From: Tanypteryx hageni
Lineage: Eukaryota; Arthropoda; Insecta; Odonata; Petaluridae
Reading direction: 5' to 3'
Length of the DNA stretch: 64,000 nt
NCBI GenBank assembly: GCA_028673005.1
Contig: CM054113.1
Location: 40,552,117-40,616,116, forward strand
The translations under genes and the position numbers were made by a program. Below, piece by piece: positions 11,610-26,401 of this stretch; within the stretch, counting starts at the first letter, position 1; each line of letters begins with the position of its first letter. The notes beneath the pieces are model-generated. The model saw nothing but the letters and a program-made list of their open reading frames with translations, ran no database searches and was not told the origin of the DNA.

Positions 11610-12371
11610 CCCCAAACTTTTTACTAGGCTCCAGAACTTAGTTGTTTTGAGTTATACTTCCCCCTAATCCTCGTAGGTAATAATAGCCCTTGCAAGTGAG
11701 TGATTAAAGCTGTATCGTCGCCAGATTTTTTGCGGCGCAGAGTTCCCATCTAGTTGCCAGACTCTTCCAACTCCATCTTGTCCGCTAGGTGAATTGCAGG
11801 GTAACTTGTAGATGTAGATAGGCCGTGTGCTGTTTACCGCTAACTCTCGTAAATAGAAAACGAACTGATTGCTCTTCATTCAGCCGCCAATTCTCTTGCC
11901 TTAGCAATGAAAGTGACGTCACGCCAGGGGAAGACGCTTCAGTGTCCAGCCTTAAAAAATAAATGACTTCGTTTTGGTTTCCCCCCGGAGAAGATGAGGC
12001 AGTTTAGAGGCTTTGACCAATTTGTTCTTGTAAATAGCCGGTCCCGGGTGTTTTTATCCTAAATGAATGGCTTAAAAATGTATATTTTGACCAGATACCG
12101 TGCGCTCGATGATATTAATATTTCGTTAAATATATCTATGAATTTAATTTGTGGAAAGCCATGGTAGAATTTGATTTTTAACGTATTACTATTAGAATGT
12201 GATGAATAATAATAATAATCATAATAAATTAATAAACAGTGGAAGACCGCACCGCAGATACGTGTTCGTAATTTCACTGCAGTAGTTAAATGTTTAAGAT
12301 GGTACGGAGGGTGTAATAACGGTCGAAGTACTATGAAGTGTCGTTTCACCCGCTCCACTCTTCCTCTTCAG

Positions 12372-18229
<5,858 letters not shown>

Positions 18230-18266
18230 TTAGGATGTTTTATTTATTTAAAGAAATTGTGTTTAA

Positions 18267-18281
18267 ATTCATAAGTATTCT
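18267..18281. repeat. Target duplication, left, of composite PLE (unit A)
   Basis: ATTCATAAGTATTCT here and again at 26387-26401 flank the PLE. The first few bases may partly be element sequence (pLTR also has AGCATTCA), so the secure part is ATAAGTATTCT. Confidence 0.8.
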
Positions 18282-18353
18282 ATTTGACTTGAAAGGCTTT
18301 CGCAGCGTTGCTGAATGCTGGTGGAGGGTTACGGGTTTCGCTGCGTTGGCGGC
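18282..18353 (-). repeat. Inverted pLTR fragment, unit A
   Basis: Reverse complement of the pLTR stretch seen at about 21465-21535 (GCTTTCGCAGCGTTGCTGAA, then TGGTGGAGG). It is joined at 18353/18354 directly to the PLE coding frame at PFIRRN. Confidence 0.8.
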
Positions 18354-18937
18354 CCCTTCATCCGGCGGAACTTAAAACCGAAAGAGAAACCTTCGGTGGA
18401 ACGACCAAAGCCCACAGCCTACGCAAAAATTCCCTTCATTGCCGGGACATCAGAACGCATAGCCAGGGTTCTACGAAAAGAAAATATCGTCGTCCGTTTT
18501 AACACGCTAAGAAAATTAAAAGAAGAACTTCCGTCTGCGAAAGATGCACTCGACCCGCTAACATCTGAAGGAGTCTACAGGATTCCAAGCAGCTGCGGAC
18601 ACGTATACGTCGGACAAACAGGACGATCCATTCGCTGCCGCTTAGCCGAACATAAACGGGCCATGATGAATAAGAAATGGAGGGAGTCGGCCATAGCGGA
18701 ACACTTCACCTCCGGCCCGGGACATAAAATAACGCTCGAGGAAACGTAATTGCTCGCGAAAGAAGATCGATATTTTCCGAGGTGAATTCGCGAAGCTATT
18801 GAAATCGAAAAACATCCATTCAATTTCAACCGGGACGACGGTTTGCACATCAGCCCAACATGGAAGCGACTCTTCCAACGGAAACGTGAAAGGGAAGAAA
18901 AATACGTTGGAGCAACCGCCAAAGAGAAAGGGATAGC
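18354..18937 (+). pseudogene. Truncated PLE GIY-YIG endonuclease copy, unit A
   Basis: Encodes the PLE C-terminal region from PFIRRNLKPKEKP through the endonuclease core GVYRIPSSCGHVYVGQTGRS and RLAEHKRAM. The GIY-like Tyr is kept, but one Cys of the upstream CxC zinc-binding pair is Ser. Broken by TAA (18747-18749; CAA in unit B), by TGA after YFPR, and by an extra A near 18900. The RT domain is absent. Confidence 0.85.
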
Positions 18938-18993
18938 AACTCGAACGAGCCAATCAGCGATGGACAACGGTTAAACTAGGAAGACCGAGCGGA

Positions 18994-19000
18994 TATAAAA
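18994..19000 (+). promoter_or_regulatory. TATA-like box in split pLTR, unit A
   Basis: TATAAAA in GGATATAAAAGCTGATCCCT, matching the box in the right pLTR (26263). The LINE insertion now separates it from its hammerhead-like segment. Confidence 0.5.
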
Positions 19001-19385
19001 GCTGATCCCTACCATCGGATCTCATCGATCGGCTCATCGAAAACATTGATCGATCGATCAATCGATCATTCGCCGGCTTATGGTCAGCGACTCAACAATA
19101 ACGAACTCCTCTAGCTATTCCGTTGCTCTGGCTGGTGTTTGGAAAATCCCCCTGGGGAGGAAGTACTGTAATCCGCTGTGGCCCAGACCTACCAGGGCCT
19201 TCTAAGCGTGACCAGGATCTACTCAGGTGTAAACCGCACGCCTTGCTGCGAGCGGAGCACCTGGGGGAACCTTGCACGGTCACACTTTCTCTCTTGCAGC
19301 GGGGGGTGGCTAACATAGGTCCACCTTCTCACCCGCACATCGTGTTCTTTTGACTATTCGGACAGGTGGCAGTTGGTAGGCTAGA

Positions 19386-20989
19386 GGGGAAGGGCTTCAG
19401 CCCCCTCAACTTTAAACCCGCTCTGCGAAATATCGCTGCTCAGATCACCGCCGGCAAAAAAGGTACAACATAGGACGATTCCTCCTAGGACGAACGTCGA
19501 TACATCATTACCCAGTAATATCAAACACATCCTCTTCGGAAAAGATTTTAAGATTGACGCCGGTCCAAACGACCGGAAAATTGACTCCCAATATCTGACT
19601 TCGAAAGACCGGCTAGTAATTCTTGACAGCACACCAAGCCAAGGGAAACCAACTGACGAAGGCCTTTTCAAGGGCCAAAACAACAACGATAACTCCCAAC
19701 TAGCCCCTATCCAAGAGGATGCTGATACACGAGCTAGAAAGTCCATTGGCACGGGCACCTTTCAACAGCCAAAGAAGAAGCGGAAGACAAAATTTAAGCC
19801 ATACTTCACCGCTGCCGAGACTATTGCCGTCCAACACTAAACGGTAGAAACCAACAACCGCTACGACCAGCTCCTCAGAGACGCTAATACAGACGTCACT
19901 CCGGGGCCTGCTTCCAGCTCCCCTCCCGCCGAGCCATCCCAGACAAGTCTACCTAAGCCGCCAGCAATTCTATTATATGAATTGGCAGACTTCCGACAAT
20001 TTATAACAGCCGTCATGAGTGTCATTAAGGACCACTCTTTCCAAGTGACATCACGTAGGCAATATAACAGGCTACAGCTAACCAATATAGAAGACCACAA
20101 AAGTGTGCAGACTATGTTAAGAGAAGAACAAGCACAGTTCTCCACCTGGGGAACCAAAGAGGAAAAAACCCTTAGCTTTACCATAAGAGGGCTTTATACA
20201 ATAATGGAAGAATCTTATCTCAAGGAAATTCTGGAGGACATGAAGGTTCCAGTCTTACGCACTCGTCAGATTCGCCGAGCTTACAAATCACCCCTAGGGA
20301 CATTCGTAGTATCAACCCTCGCCACAGCCCAAGGATGGGACCCAAAAGATTTCCTCCGATGGACTTCCATCGGGAATTCTTGAGTCCACATTCTACGATA
20401 CCGACATGAAGAACCACAGATGTGCTTCCAATGCAATCGTTTCGGACATTCAACAACGTTCTGCCCAGCGGCACCTCGATGCTATAACTGTGGCGGCCTC
20501 CACCTGAAGAAAACCTGCCCGAAGAAAAAGGAGGATGGTCCTGCCACATGCTGTAACTGTGGAGGCCCACATACCGCCTTCTATAAGACCTGCCCGGTAT
20601 ACCAACGAGAGGCAAGGAAATGGTTTGGATAGCTGGAAACCTCTCAGCCCCAGCAGGCACCCCCTGCCTATGTACCGGAACCAGCTCCAAGAGGCAACGC
20701 CTGGGGCAGCAAAAGAAAGAACGCAGCACATCCACACCAAAATTCGGACTTCCCACCACTCCTGCATCCCGCAGCCACAAACGGCGAGACGATACAGGAA
20801 CCCAACGTCACCCTTCGCCACAGACAGATACCACCTCAACCTGAACCAACTACAGATAATCCATCTTTCCTCCCGTCAACGGATTCGGCCCTAACCTCCC
20901 TCCTTACATCAGTCCTGCAGAAACAAATCGCGGCCCTTGGACAAGTGCTTGCCCAACTGTCCGGCCAAATACTGACTATGCATGGATAA
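19386..20989 (+). pseudogene. LINE ORF1 (gag-like), three in-frame stops, unit A
   Basis: One reading frame of about 535 codons, interrupted only by TAA 19838-19840, TGA 20381-20383 and TAG 20630-20632. Features in order: PKKKRK, a nuclear-localisation-like motif at about 19778; a central region FRQFITAVMSVIKDHSF; RNA-binding-like IRGLYTIMEE; then three zinc knuckles, CFQCNRFGHSTTFC, CYNCGGLHLKKTC and CCNCGGPHTAFYKTC; and a Pro/Gln-rich tail. No obvious ATG starts the frame. The stop overlaps the ORF2 ATG by 8 bp (ATGGATAA), as in termination-reinitiation LINEs. All three stops also occur in unit B, so they predate the tandem duplication. Confidence 0.8.
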
Positions 20990-21349
20990 GAACACCCAGC
21001 TCTCCGGAATAGTCCTTATCACCTGGAACTGCAACGGTGGTATAAGAACAAAAACACCTGAACTGCTAGCTTTCCTCCAGGGAAATAACGTCACAGTAGC
21101 TCTTATACACGAAACACACCTTAAGCCATCTTGGAAATGGGCGTCACCCGGATTCAAGGTATTTCGAACAGACAGGGAGGGCAGACTAGGAGGAGGAACA
21201 GCCATCCTTGTTAGAGAGGACATTTCAGCATATGAAGTAACGATTCCTCAGAAAAGACATCGGAAGCTACAGCCGCCATTCTTCATACAGCGAGTGGACC
21301 TGTCCAATTAGCATCCTGCTACCTCCCAGCCCAACCACTGAAAGCTTAA
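20982..21349 (+). pseudogene. LINE ORF2 endonuclease stub, unit A
   Basis: N-terminal third of an apurinic-like endonuclease: TWNCNGGIRTKTPELLAFLQ, IHETHLKPSW, GFKVFRTDREG and GGGTAILVRED. The conserved Asn and the Glu of ETH are present. After VDLSN a frameshift leads to ASCYLPAQPLKA and a stop. The catalytic C-terminal part and the RT are absent. Confidence 0.85.
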
Positions 21350-21398
21350 CCGCACAGTAGTGGAAAGCTCTCACTGAGGCAAATTCATACAGCTGACG

Positions 21399-21540
21399 GG
21401 ATCTCATTTCATCTCCTGAAGATGCAGACTGCAATGTATGCGAAACGTCGAGAGCCAGAAATGCCGCCAACGCAGCGAAACCCAAAAACCTCCACCAGCA
21501 TTCAGCAACGCTGCGAAAGCCTTCAACTCAAATTGATATC
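21399..21540 (+). repeat. Central pLTR with hammerhead-like motif, unit A
   Basis: Pseudo-LTR segment, including GCCGCCAACGCAGCGAAACC and CCACCAGCATTCAGCAACGC. It is the direct-orientation counterpart of the inverted piece at 18282 and of the right pLTR at 26340-26386. Confidence 0.8.
21405..21463 (+). ncRNA. Hammerhead-ribozyme-like motif, core intact, unit A
   Basis: Core elements in order: CTGAAGA (21416-21422, fits CUGANGA), a short stem II (GCAGA/TATGC, one mismatch), GAAA (21442-21445) and the cleavage triplet GTC (21447-21449). Stem I is formed by CATTTC plus TCTC against GAGA plus GAAATG with an internal loop. A two-base-pair stem III is minimal, as reported for hammerheads of Penelope-like elements. 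Activity is untested, and the first stem II pair (U/C) is unusual. Confidence 0.6.
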
Positions 21541-21858
21541 CCTCTACGGGGAGAACATCCAGAGGAATTGAAGGAGATTCGAGCGTCTCCACAAACAGAA
21601 GTGCAAGCTTTTGTCATCACTCGCCTTTTTCAACAAGCCAAGCACTCCTGCGTAAACGCATACGCTCCACGAGTTACGCGCTTCTCCAATGCGCTCATAG
21701 TCTCTATCATCACCACCTAGAGCTCGCCTCCGTTATGTCTCACGAAGACTGAGAACAAAGCGACCATATCACCACCACCTCAACCAAAACCCAGTGGTCT
21801 TTCAAGGATAAGCAGGTTAAGAAATTTTAAAATCTCCATAAGAATCAACATCCAGATC
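21541..21858 (+). other. PLE leader / eroded RT N-terminus
   Basis: Between the pLTR and the first recognisable RT block. Fragments such as RLFQQAKHS can be read, but no conserved motif survives. Confidence 0.5.
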
Positions 21859-22603
21859 GGACGCCGAGCCACGACTAGATGATTTACAACCTAACGGACA
21901 TCAATTTCTCCGATGCAGCAAAATCAGTCTTAGCGAAAGGTCTGAACATCGCTATTGCTCCCAACAAAATACCTAATGAAGAAATTGTCTGGGAGTGGAA
22001 GCGGCCATCCGAAATCTGAATTCTGAATTCTGAATCTGAGGTGGCGCGTATTATTCGTAAAGCAAGACCACCATCCTCCAACATCTCAACAGCCGAAAGA
22101 CAGGCCATCAAAGTTTTGAAAAACAACAAAAGCATCTTGATTTTACAGGCAGATAAGCGAAACGCCACATTAATCATCTCCTCGGAGGATTTCGACGAGA
22201 AGATCCGCAATCTGCTGGACGATCCAACTTACTCCACACTCAAAGGCGACCCGACGATGAAAACCGAAAGGAAAAACATAGAGCTGATTAAGAAACCCTC
22301 TATACATATATAAACCAAAGTAACCTACCGTCGTCATCATCCAGGCCTACACGACTATATGGGTTACCAAAAATACTCAAGAACGACGTTCCTCTGAGAC
22401 ACATCGTCCGCGCCATCGGCTCCCCAACATATCGGGCTGTCAAAATACTTCGCACGCAGCTTACAGACGTACGTAGGCGGAACGGAATCGCACGTGAAGA
22501 ATTCAGCACATTTTATAGAAAGGCAAAACGACAAGAAAGTATCGGAGAACGATATTCTAGTAAGCTTTGACGTGATCTCACTCTTCACTAAGGTTCCCAT
22601 AAA
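21859..22603 (+). pseudogene. PLE RT N-terminal segment, first copy, unit A
   Basis: Encodes NFSDAAKSVLAKGLN, IIRKARPP and NATLIISSEDFDEKIRNLL, then GTESHVKN and SFDVISLFTKVP. Several frame breaks. It is a diverged direct duplicate of 22604-23364; both copies start with GGACGCCGAGCCA, the likely joint. It lacks the about 12 bases after 'CCGAAATCTGAA' that the second copy has. Confidence 0.8.
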
Positions 22604-23598
22604 GGACGCCGAGCCATGAAAAGACGATTTACATCCTAACGGACGTCAATTTCTCCGATGCAGCAAAATCAGTCTTAGCGAAAGGTCTGAACTTCGCTAT
22701 CGCTCCCAACAAAATACCTAAGGAAGAAATTGTCGTGGGAGTGGAAGCGGCCATCCGAAATCTGAAATCGAACCAAGCAGAAGAAATGCGCCAAGAGGTG
22801 GCGCATATTATTCGTAAAGCAAGACCGCCAAACTCCAACATCTCAACAGCCGAAAGTCAGGCCATCACAGATTTGAAAAACAAGAAAAGTATCGTGATTT
22901 TATCGTCTGATAAGGGAAACGCCACCGTAATCATCTCCAAGGAGGACTACGACGAGAAGATCCGCAATCTGCTGGACAATCCAACTTACTCCACACTAAA
23001 AGGCGACCCGACGATGAAAACCGAAAGGAAAATCCGAGAGTTGATTTAGAAATCCTCAATACCTATTTAAGACCAACGGAATTTACTGCCGTCATCATCC
23101 AGGCCTCCACAACTGTTTGGGTTACCAAAAATACACAAGAACGACGTTCCTCTGAGACCCATCGTCAGCGCCATCGGCTCCCCAACACATCGGCTGTCAA
23201 AATACTTCGCACGCAGCTTACAGACGTACGTAGGCGGAACGGAATCGCACGTGAAGAATTCAGCACATTTCATAGAAAGGCTAAACGACATGAAAGTTTC
23301 GGAGAACGATATTCTTGTAAGCTTTGACGTGACCTCACTCTTCACTAAGGTTCCTATAAAGGACTCCATCGAAATCTTTTAGGAGCTTATACATCATGGA
23401 CTGCCGGTAGACTATCCGTAGTTAACAGAATTCTGCCTCACCAACAACTACTTCCTGTGGAACGGATAATTTTACGACCAGAAGGAGGGAGCAGATATGG
23501 GCTGTCCTCTCTCCCCCGTCATAGCCAATCTATATATGGAACATTTCGAGTCTAAGGCGCTGGTCCTCAACCTTCATGCTGGCTGCGTTACGTGGATG
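22604..23598 (+). pseudogene. PLE RT N-terminus and palm, second copy, unit A
   Basis: Reads NFSDAAKSVLAKGLNFAIAP, KGNATVIISKEDYDEKI, GLPKIHKN, LRPIVSAIGSPTHRLSKYFA, SFDVTSLFTKVPIKDSI, GADMGCPLSPVIANLYMEHF and CWLRYVD, the Penelope RT blocks up to the catalytic box. Stops include TAG after ELI, TAG after IEIF and TAA 23467-23469 (CAA in unit B), plus a frameshift before CWLRYVD. The frame is cut at YVD by the next feature. Confidence 0.88.
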
Positions 23599-25263
23599 CA
23601 GGGGTATGAAACTCTTATGGGAGAATAGATTCCCAGCTTTTACACGTAGTTCACCATGCTAAGGTGTCCGCGATAGGCGCTGCAGTCGCAGTCGGCTCTC
23701 TCTCTCTCTCATTTTCTACCTCTATTTCTCTCTCTCTCTACTGCATCACCACAGCGCCACACGTTCCTTGTGTCTCGTAACGGAACAGTGGCCATTTTTC
23801 TTGAAAAATGTTGGCCATTGCTTATTGAGAGGTTGTCAGTTACTCAGATTTTGTCAAGTAGATATATAGTAGATATGCATTCATCACTGTTTAAGAAAAC
23901 GTGACGGAATGATTTTGTTCTGATGTCCAATCAACAGGTAAATCTTAAAAATATCATATATTTTTGAAAAAAAGATTAACGAAATAGTTCTACGAATAGT
24001 TATGTGAATTCGTTTTGTGAGAATGCTTTTATATTTTCTTAACAGATACCTCCAATGGATATATCTTCTAGGAAGGAAGGAAAGAAATTTCTCTCTTTTG
24101 TTGGTGTACGAGAAGCATTTTGAGAGGAAATATTTCTCATTTTCAGGTGTTAAGCCTCGCTTACTTCACCTAGCTGTGTCGTCCATTGCCCTGGCCGTGA
24201 ATATGGTTCGTGTCAGTTCACAAAATAAGCAGTAATTTTAGATTGAGTAACTGAAATTTCTGCATAAAACTTCTCGCGGTTATCAGTAGATTATAGTGAG
24301 TTTTATAAGTTAAACTGCAACAGAGACGCCAGAGGATAGAATTGTGCTTGTAATAGAATGAAATAAGTGTACCATAGCGATGTCTCATTGTTTTAATTTG
24401 AAATATTTTGAATTTACAGAAATTGTTAACTTGAATATTTCTTGTTTCTCATTATGCATTTGTTTATAATCCTAGACATAATTCTTCTTTGTTTCAAAAC
24501 ATTTAGAAATATGTATATATTTTTCGATCGAGAAATTGAAATCTCTATATCAAAAGTTTTCCTTATTATATGATGAATACATATAGATCTTAAATGGTCT
24601 AACTGTAACTGCTGTGAACACGTAAACGTCAGCAAATACAACTGTGCTTGGAATAAATTATAGATAAAGTGCACATTTTCTAGTGCAATGTGATGTGTTT
24701 AATTTTACAAATGGTAATGTGATCATCATAGAAACATTGTTTATGGGCCGTAAGCGCATTTGCCTTATTTTACATTTATTGCAACATTTGAAGCATGCCC
24801 ATTGCCTCCTGCATCAATTTCATTAGGTTTAGCATGTTTAATGATTGACATTCTTAGAAATTCATTTTCGCTCTTTTTACAGGTGCAACAGAAAGAGAAT
24901 GTGTTCCAGGGCCGAAGAAATCACTTTACAAATAGATTTTTGCTTGATCCACAAATTCATTCATGACGTGAAAGTTTGACGTTTTTCGTCGTCCACGTGA
25001 ATTTCCTTTAAATACGTTTCATGCATAAAAGGTATTAACATTATAAAATTCTGTTACAATAATTCATTTTTATATCTTGATTGTATAATATTTATGTAAA
25101 AATACCTCACTGTTATGTAATTTGATAATGACTTTGTACTCTCGTAATGTGTGATATATGGTAATAAGTTTGATTTCTTATATGCAATTTTTTCATTTAA
25201 GTCCATTTAATCTGTTAAATTTCTGTTAAGTTTCCGGTCTTTCCGTAGGGGTACTAGTCTTTG
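23599..25263. mobile_element. 1,665-bp hAT-like insertion in the PLE YVDD box, unit A
   Basis: Flanked by CGTGGATG (23591-23598) and CGTGAATG (25264-25271), an 8-bp duplication with one mismatch. Starts CAGGGGTATGAAACTC, a hAT-type start, and ends GGGGTACTAGTCTTTG, whose inverse only weakly matches the start. No transposase is recognisable. It contains CT microsatellites (23693-23745) and AG acceptor-like sites (TTAACAG at about 24038-24044, TTTTCAG near 24146, TTTTACAG near 24881), each followed by short open frames. These may be leader exons of the parent element or captured host exons. Confidence 0.55.
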
Positions 25264-25271
25264 CGTGAATG

Positions 25272-26205
25272 ACACATTCGTCATTTGGCCCCATGGGACA
25301 AATAAACTTCATGAGTTCCACCGTCAACTCAACCAAGTCCACCCGGCCATCCAGTTCACCATGGAAGTCGAAGAGAACGGCACCCTACCATTTCTCGACG
25401 TCATGGTGAAGAAGAGACCTGACGGAAGCCTTGGACACAGCGTATTTCGGAAAAAACGCATACTGACCGTTACCTGCATGCTGCCTCTCATCACCATCCT
25501 CAGCAGAAGGCATCAAAAATCAAGACCCTGATGCACCGAAAAAAGACGGTCTCCGATCCCGAGTCGCTAAAAGACGAAGAAGAGCATATAAGAAGGGCAC
25601 TTATGAATAATGGCTACAGTCACCCCTTCATCCGGCGGAACATAAAACCGAAGCAAAAACCTTCGGTGGAACGACCAAAGCCCACAGCCTACGCAAAAAT
25701 TCCCTTCATCGCCGGGACATCAGAACGCATAGACAGGGCTCTACAAAAAGAAAATATCGTCGTCCGTTCAAACACGCTAAGAAAAATAAAAGAAGAACTT
25801 CCGTCTGCGAAAGATGCACTCGGCCCGCTAACATCTGAAGGAGTCAACAGGATTCCATGCAGCTGCGGACACGTATATGTAGGACAAACGGGACGATCCA
25901 TTCGCTGGCGCTTAGGCGAACATAATCGGGCCATGATGAACAAGAATTGGACGGAGTCGGCCATAGCGGAGCACTTCACCTGCGGCCCGGTACATAAAAA
26001 CAGGCTCGGGGAAACGAAATTGCTCGCGAAAGAAGATCGATATTTTCCGAGGTTAATTCGCGAAGCTATGAAAATCGAAAAACATCCAGTCAATTTCAAC
26101 CGGGACGACGGTTTGCACATTAGCGCAACATGGAAGCGACTCTTCCAACGGAAACGTGAAAGGGAAGAAAATACGTTGGAGCAACCACCAAAGAGAAAAG
26201 GATAG
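25272..26205 (+). pseudogene. PLE RT thumb plus GIY-YIG endonuclease, unit A
   Basis: Resumes the PLE frame at DTFVIWPHG, then NKLHEFHRQLNQVHP and LPFLDVMVKK. A missing A in the run at about 25449 shifts the frame, which continues as a clean 224-residue stretch (25531-26205). That part holds the linker, a CxC (residues 110 and 112), VYVGQTGRSIRWRLGEH (115-131) and a His/Cys cluster (H148, C151, H155). The first motif reads GVN instead of GVY, losing the usual Tyr. Ends PPKRKG and TAG. Confidence 0.88.
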
Positions 26206-26262
26206 CAACTCGAATGATCCAATCAGCGATGGACAACGGTTAAACTAGGAAGGCCGAGTGGA

Positions 26263-26270
26263 TATAAAAG
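26263..26270 (+). promoter_or_regulatory. TATA-like box in right pLTR, unit A
   Basis: TATAAAAG about 33 bp upstream of the hammerhead-like core. The position is plausible for a PLE promoter but is unproven. Confidence 0.45.
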
Positions 26271-26289
26271 CAGATCCCTACAATCTGAT

Positions 26290-26350
26290 CTCACTTCGTC
26301 TCCTCAAGATGCAGACTGCAATGTCTGCGAAACGTCTAGAGCCAGAAATG
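26290..26350 (+). ncRNA. Hammerhead-like motif with a changed core, unit A
   Basis: Stem II is perfect (GCAGA 26311-26315 / TCTGC 26324-26328), with GAAA at 26329-26332 and GTC at 26334-26336. The core reads CTCAAGA (26303-26309) instead of CTGAAGA. The changed base corresponds to G5 of the hammerhead core, which is normally required, so this copy is probably inactive. Confidence 0.55.
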
Positions 26351-26386
26351 CCGCCAACGCAGCGAAACCCGAAAACCTCTACCAGC

Positions 26387-26401
26387 ATTCATAAGTATTC
26401 T
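26387..26401. repeat. Target duplication, right, of composite PLE (unit A)
   Basis: Second copy of ATTCATAAGTATTCT; carrier-gene 3' flank resumes after it. Confidence 0.8.

Larger units (their letters stand above)
19026..21398 (+). mobile_element. Non-autonomous Jockey-like LINE (2,373 bp), unit A
   Basis: Carries a 5' leader with GATC repeats (19024-19070), a full-length-looking ORF1 and only the start of ORF2 (endonuclease). The reverse transcriptase is missing, and there is no poly(A) tail. Target duplications hug both ends, so the short form was probably inserted as it stands rather than cut down later. Triple CCHC knuckles and the WNCNGG endonuclease start place it near the Jockey group. 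Confidence 0.8.
19017..21407. repeat. 9-bp target duplications of the nested LINE, unit A
   Basis: GGATCTCAT at 19017-19025 and 21399-21407. Removing 19026-21407 restores a continuous pLTR that reads like the one at 26240-26310. Confidence 0.85.
18282..26386 (+). mobile_element. Composite Penelope-like element with nested insertions, unit A
   Basis: An 8.1-kb block between target duplications, inserted in the 3' UTR of the carrier gene. Order: inverted pLTR fragment, truncated GIY-YIG end, pLTR (split by a LINE), leader, duplicated RT segment, RT palm, hAT-like insertion, RT thumb plus GIY-YIG endonuclease, right pLTR. A partial copy placed ahead of a fuller copy, with an inverted pLTR piece at the outer edge, is a known arrangement for PLEs. 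Without the nested insertions it is about 4 kb. Confidence 0.85.
26206..26386 (+). repeat. Right pLTR of the PLE, unit A
   Basis: Contains TATAAAAG, a hammerhead-like segment, and GCCGCCAACGCAGCGAAACC, ending CCAGC next to the target duplication. Confidence 0.8.

Noticed and set aside
18575..18967. Long minus-strand frames over the GIY-YIG copies (also 25689-26222, 44822-45214, 51940-52473)
   Set aside because: Antisense shadows of the plus-strand endonuclease frame, which has clear family motifs.
19381..19758. 125-residue minus-strand frame
   Set aside because: Antisense to the N-terminal part of LINE ORF1.
20220..20780. 186-residue minus-strand frame
   Set aside because: Antisense to LINE ORF1 with its zinc knuckles; no features of its own.
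23693..23745. CT repeats as part of a CRISPR or other array
   Set aside because: Simple microsatellites; the genome is eukaryotic and no spacer-repeat pattern exists.
24426..24674. 82-residue minus-strand frame in the hAT-like insert
   Set aside because: AT-rich chance frame with no motif.
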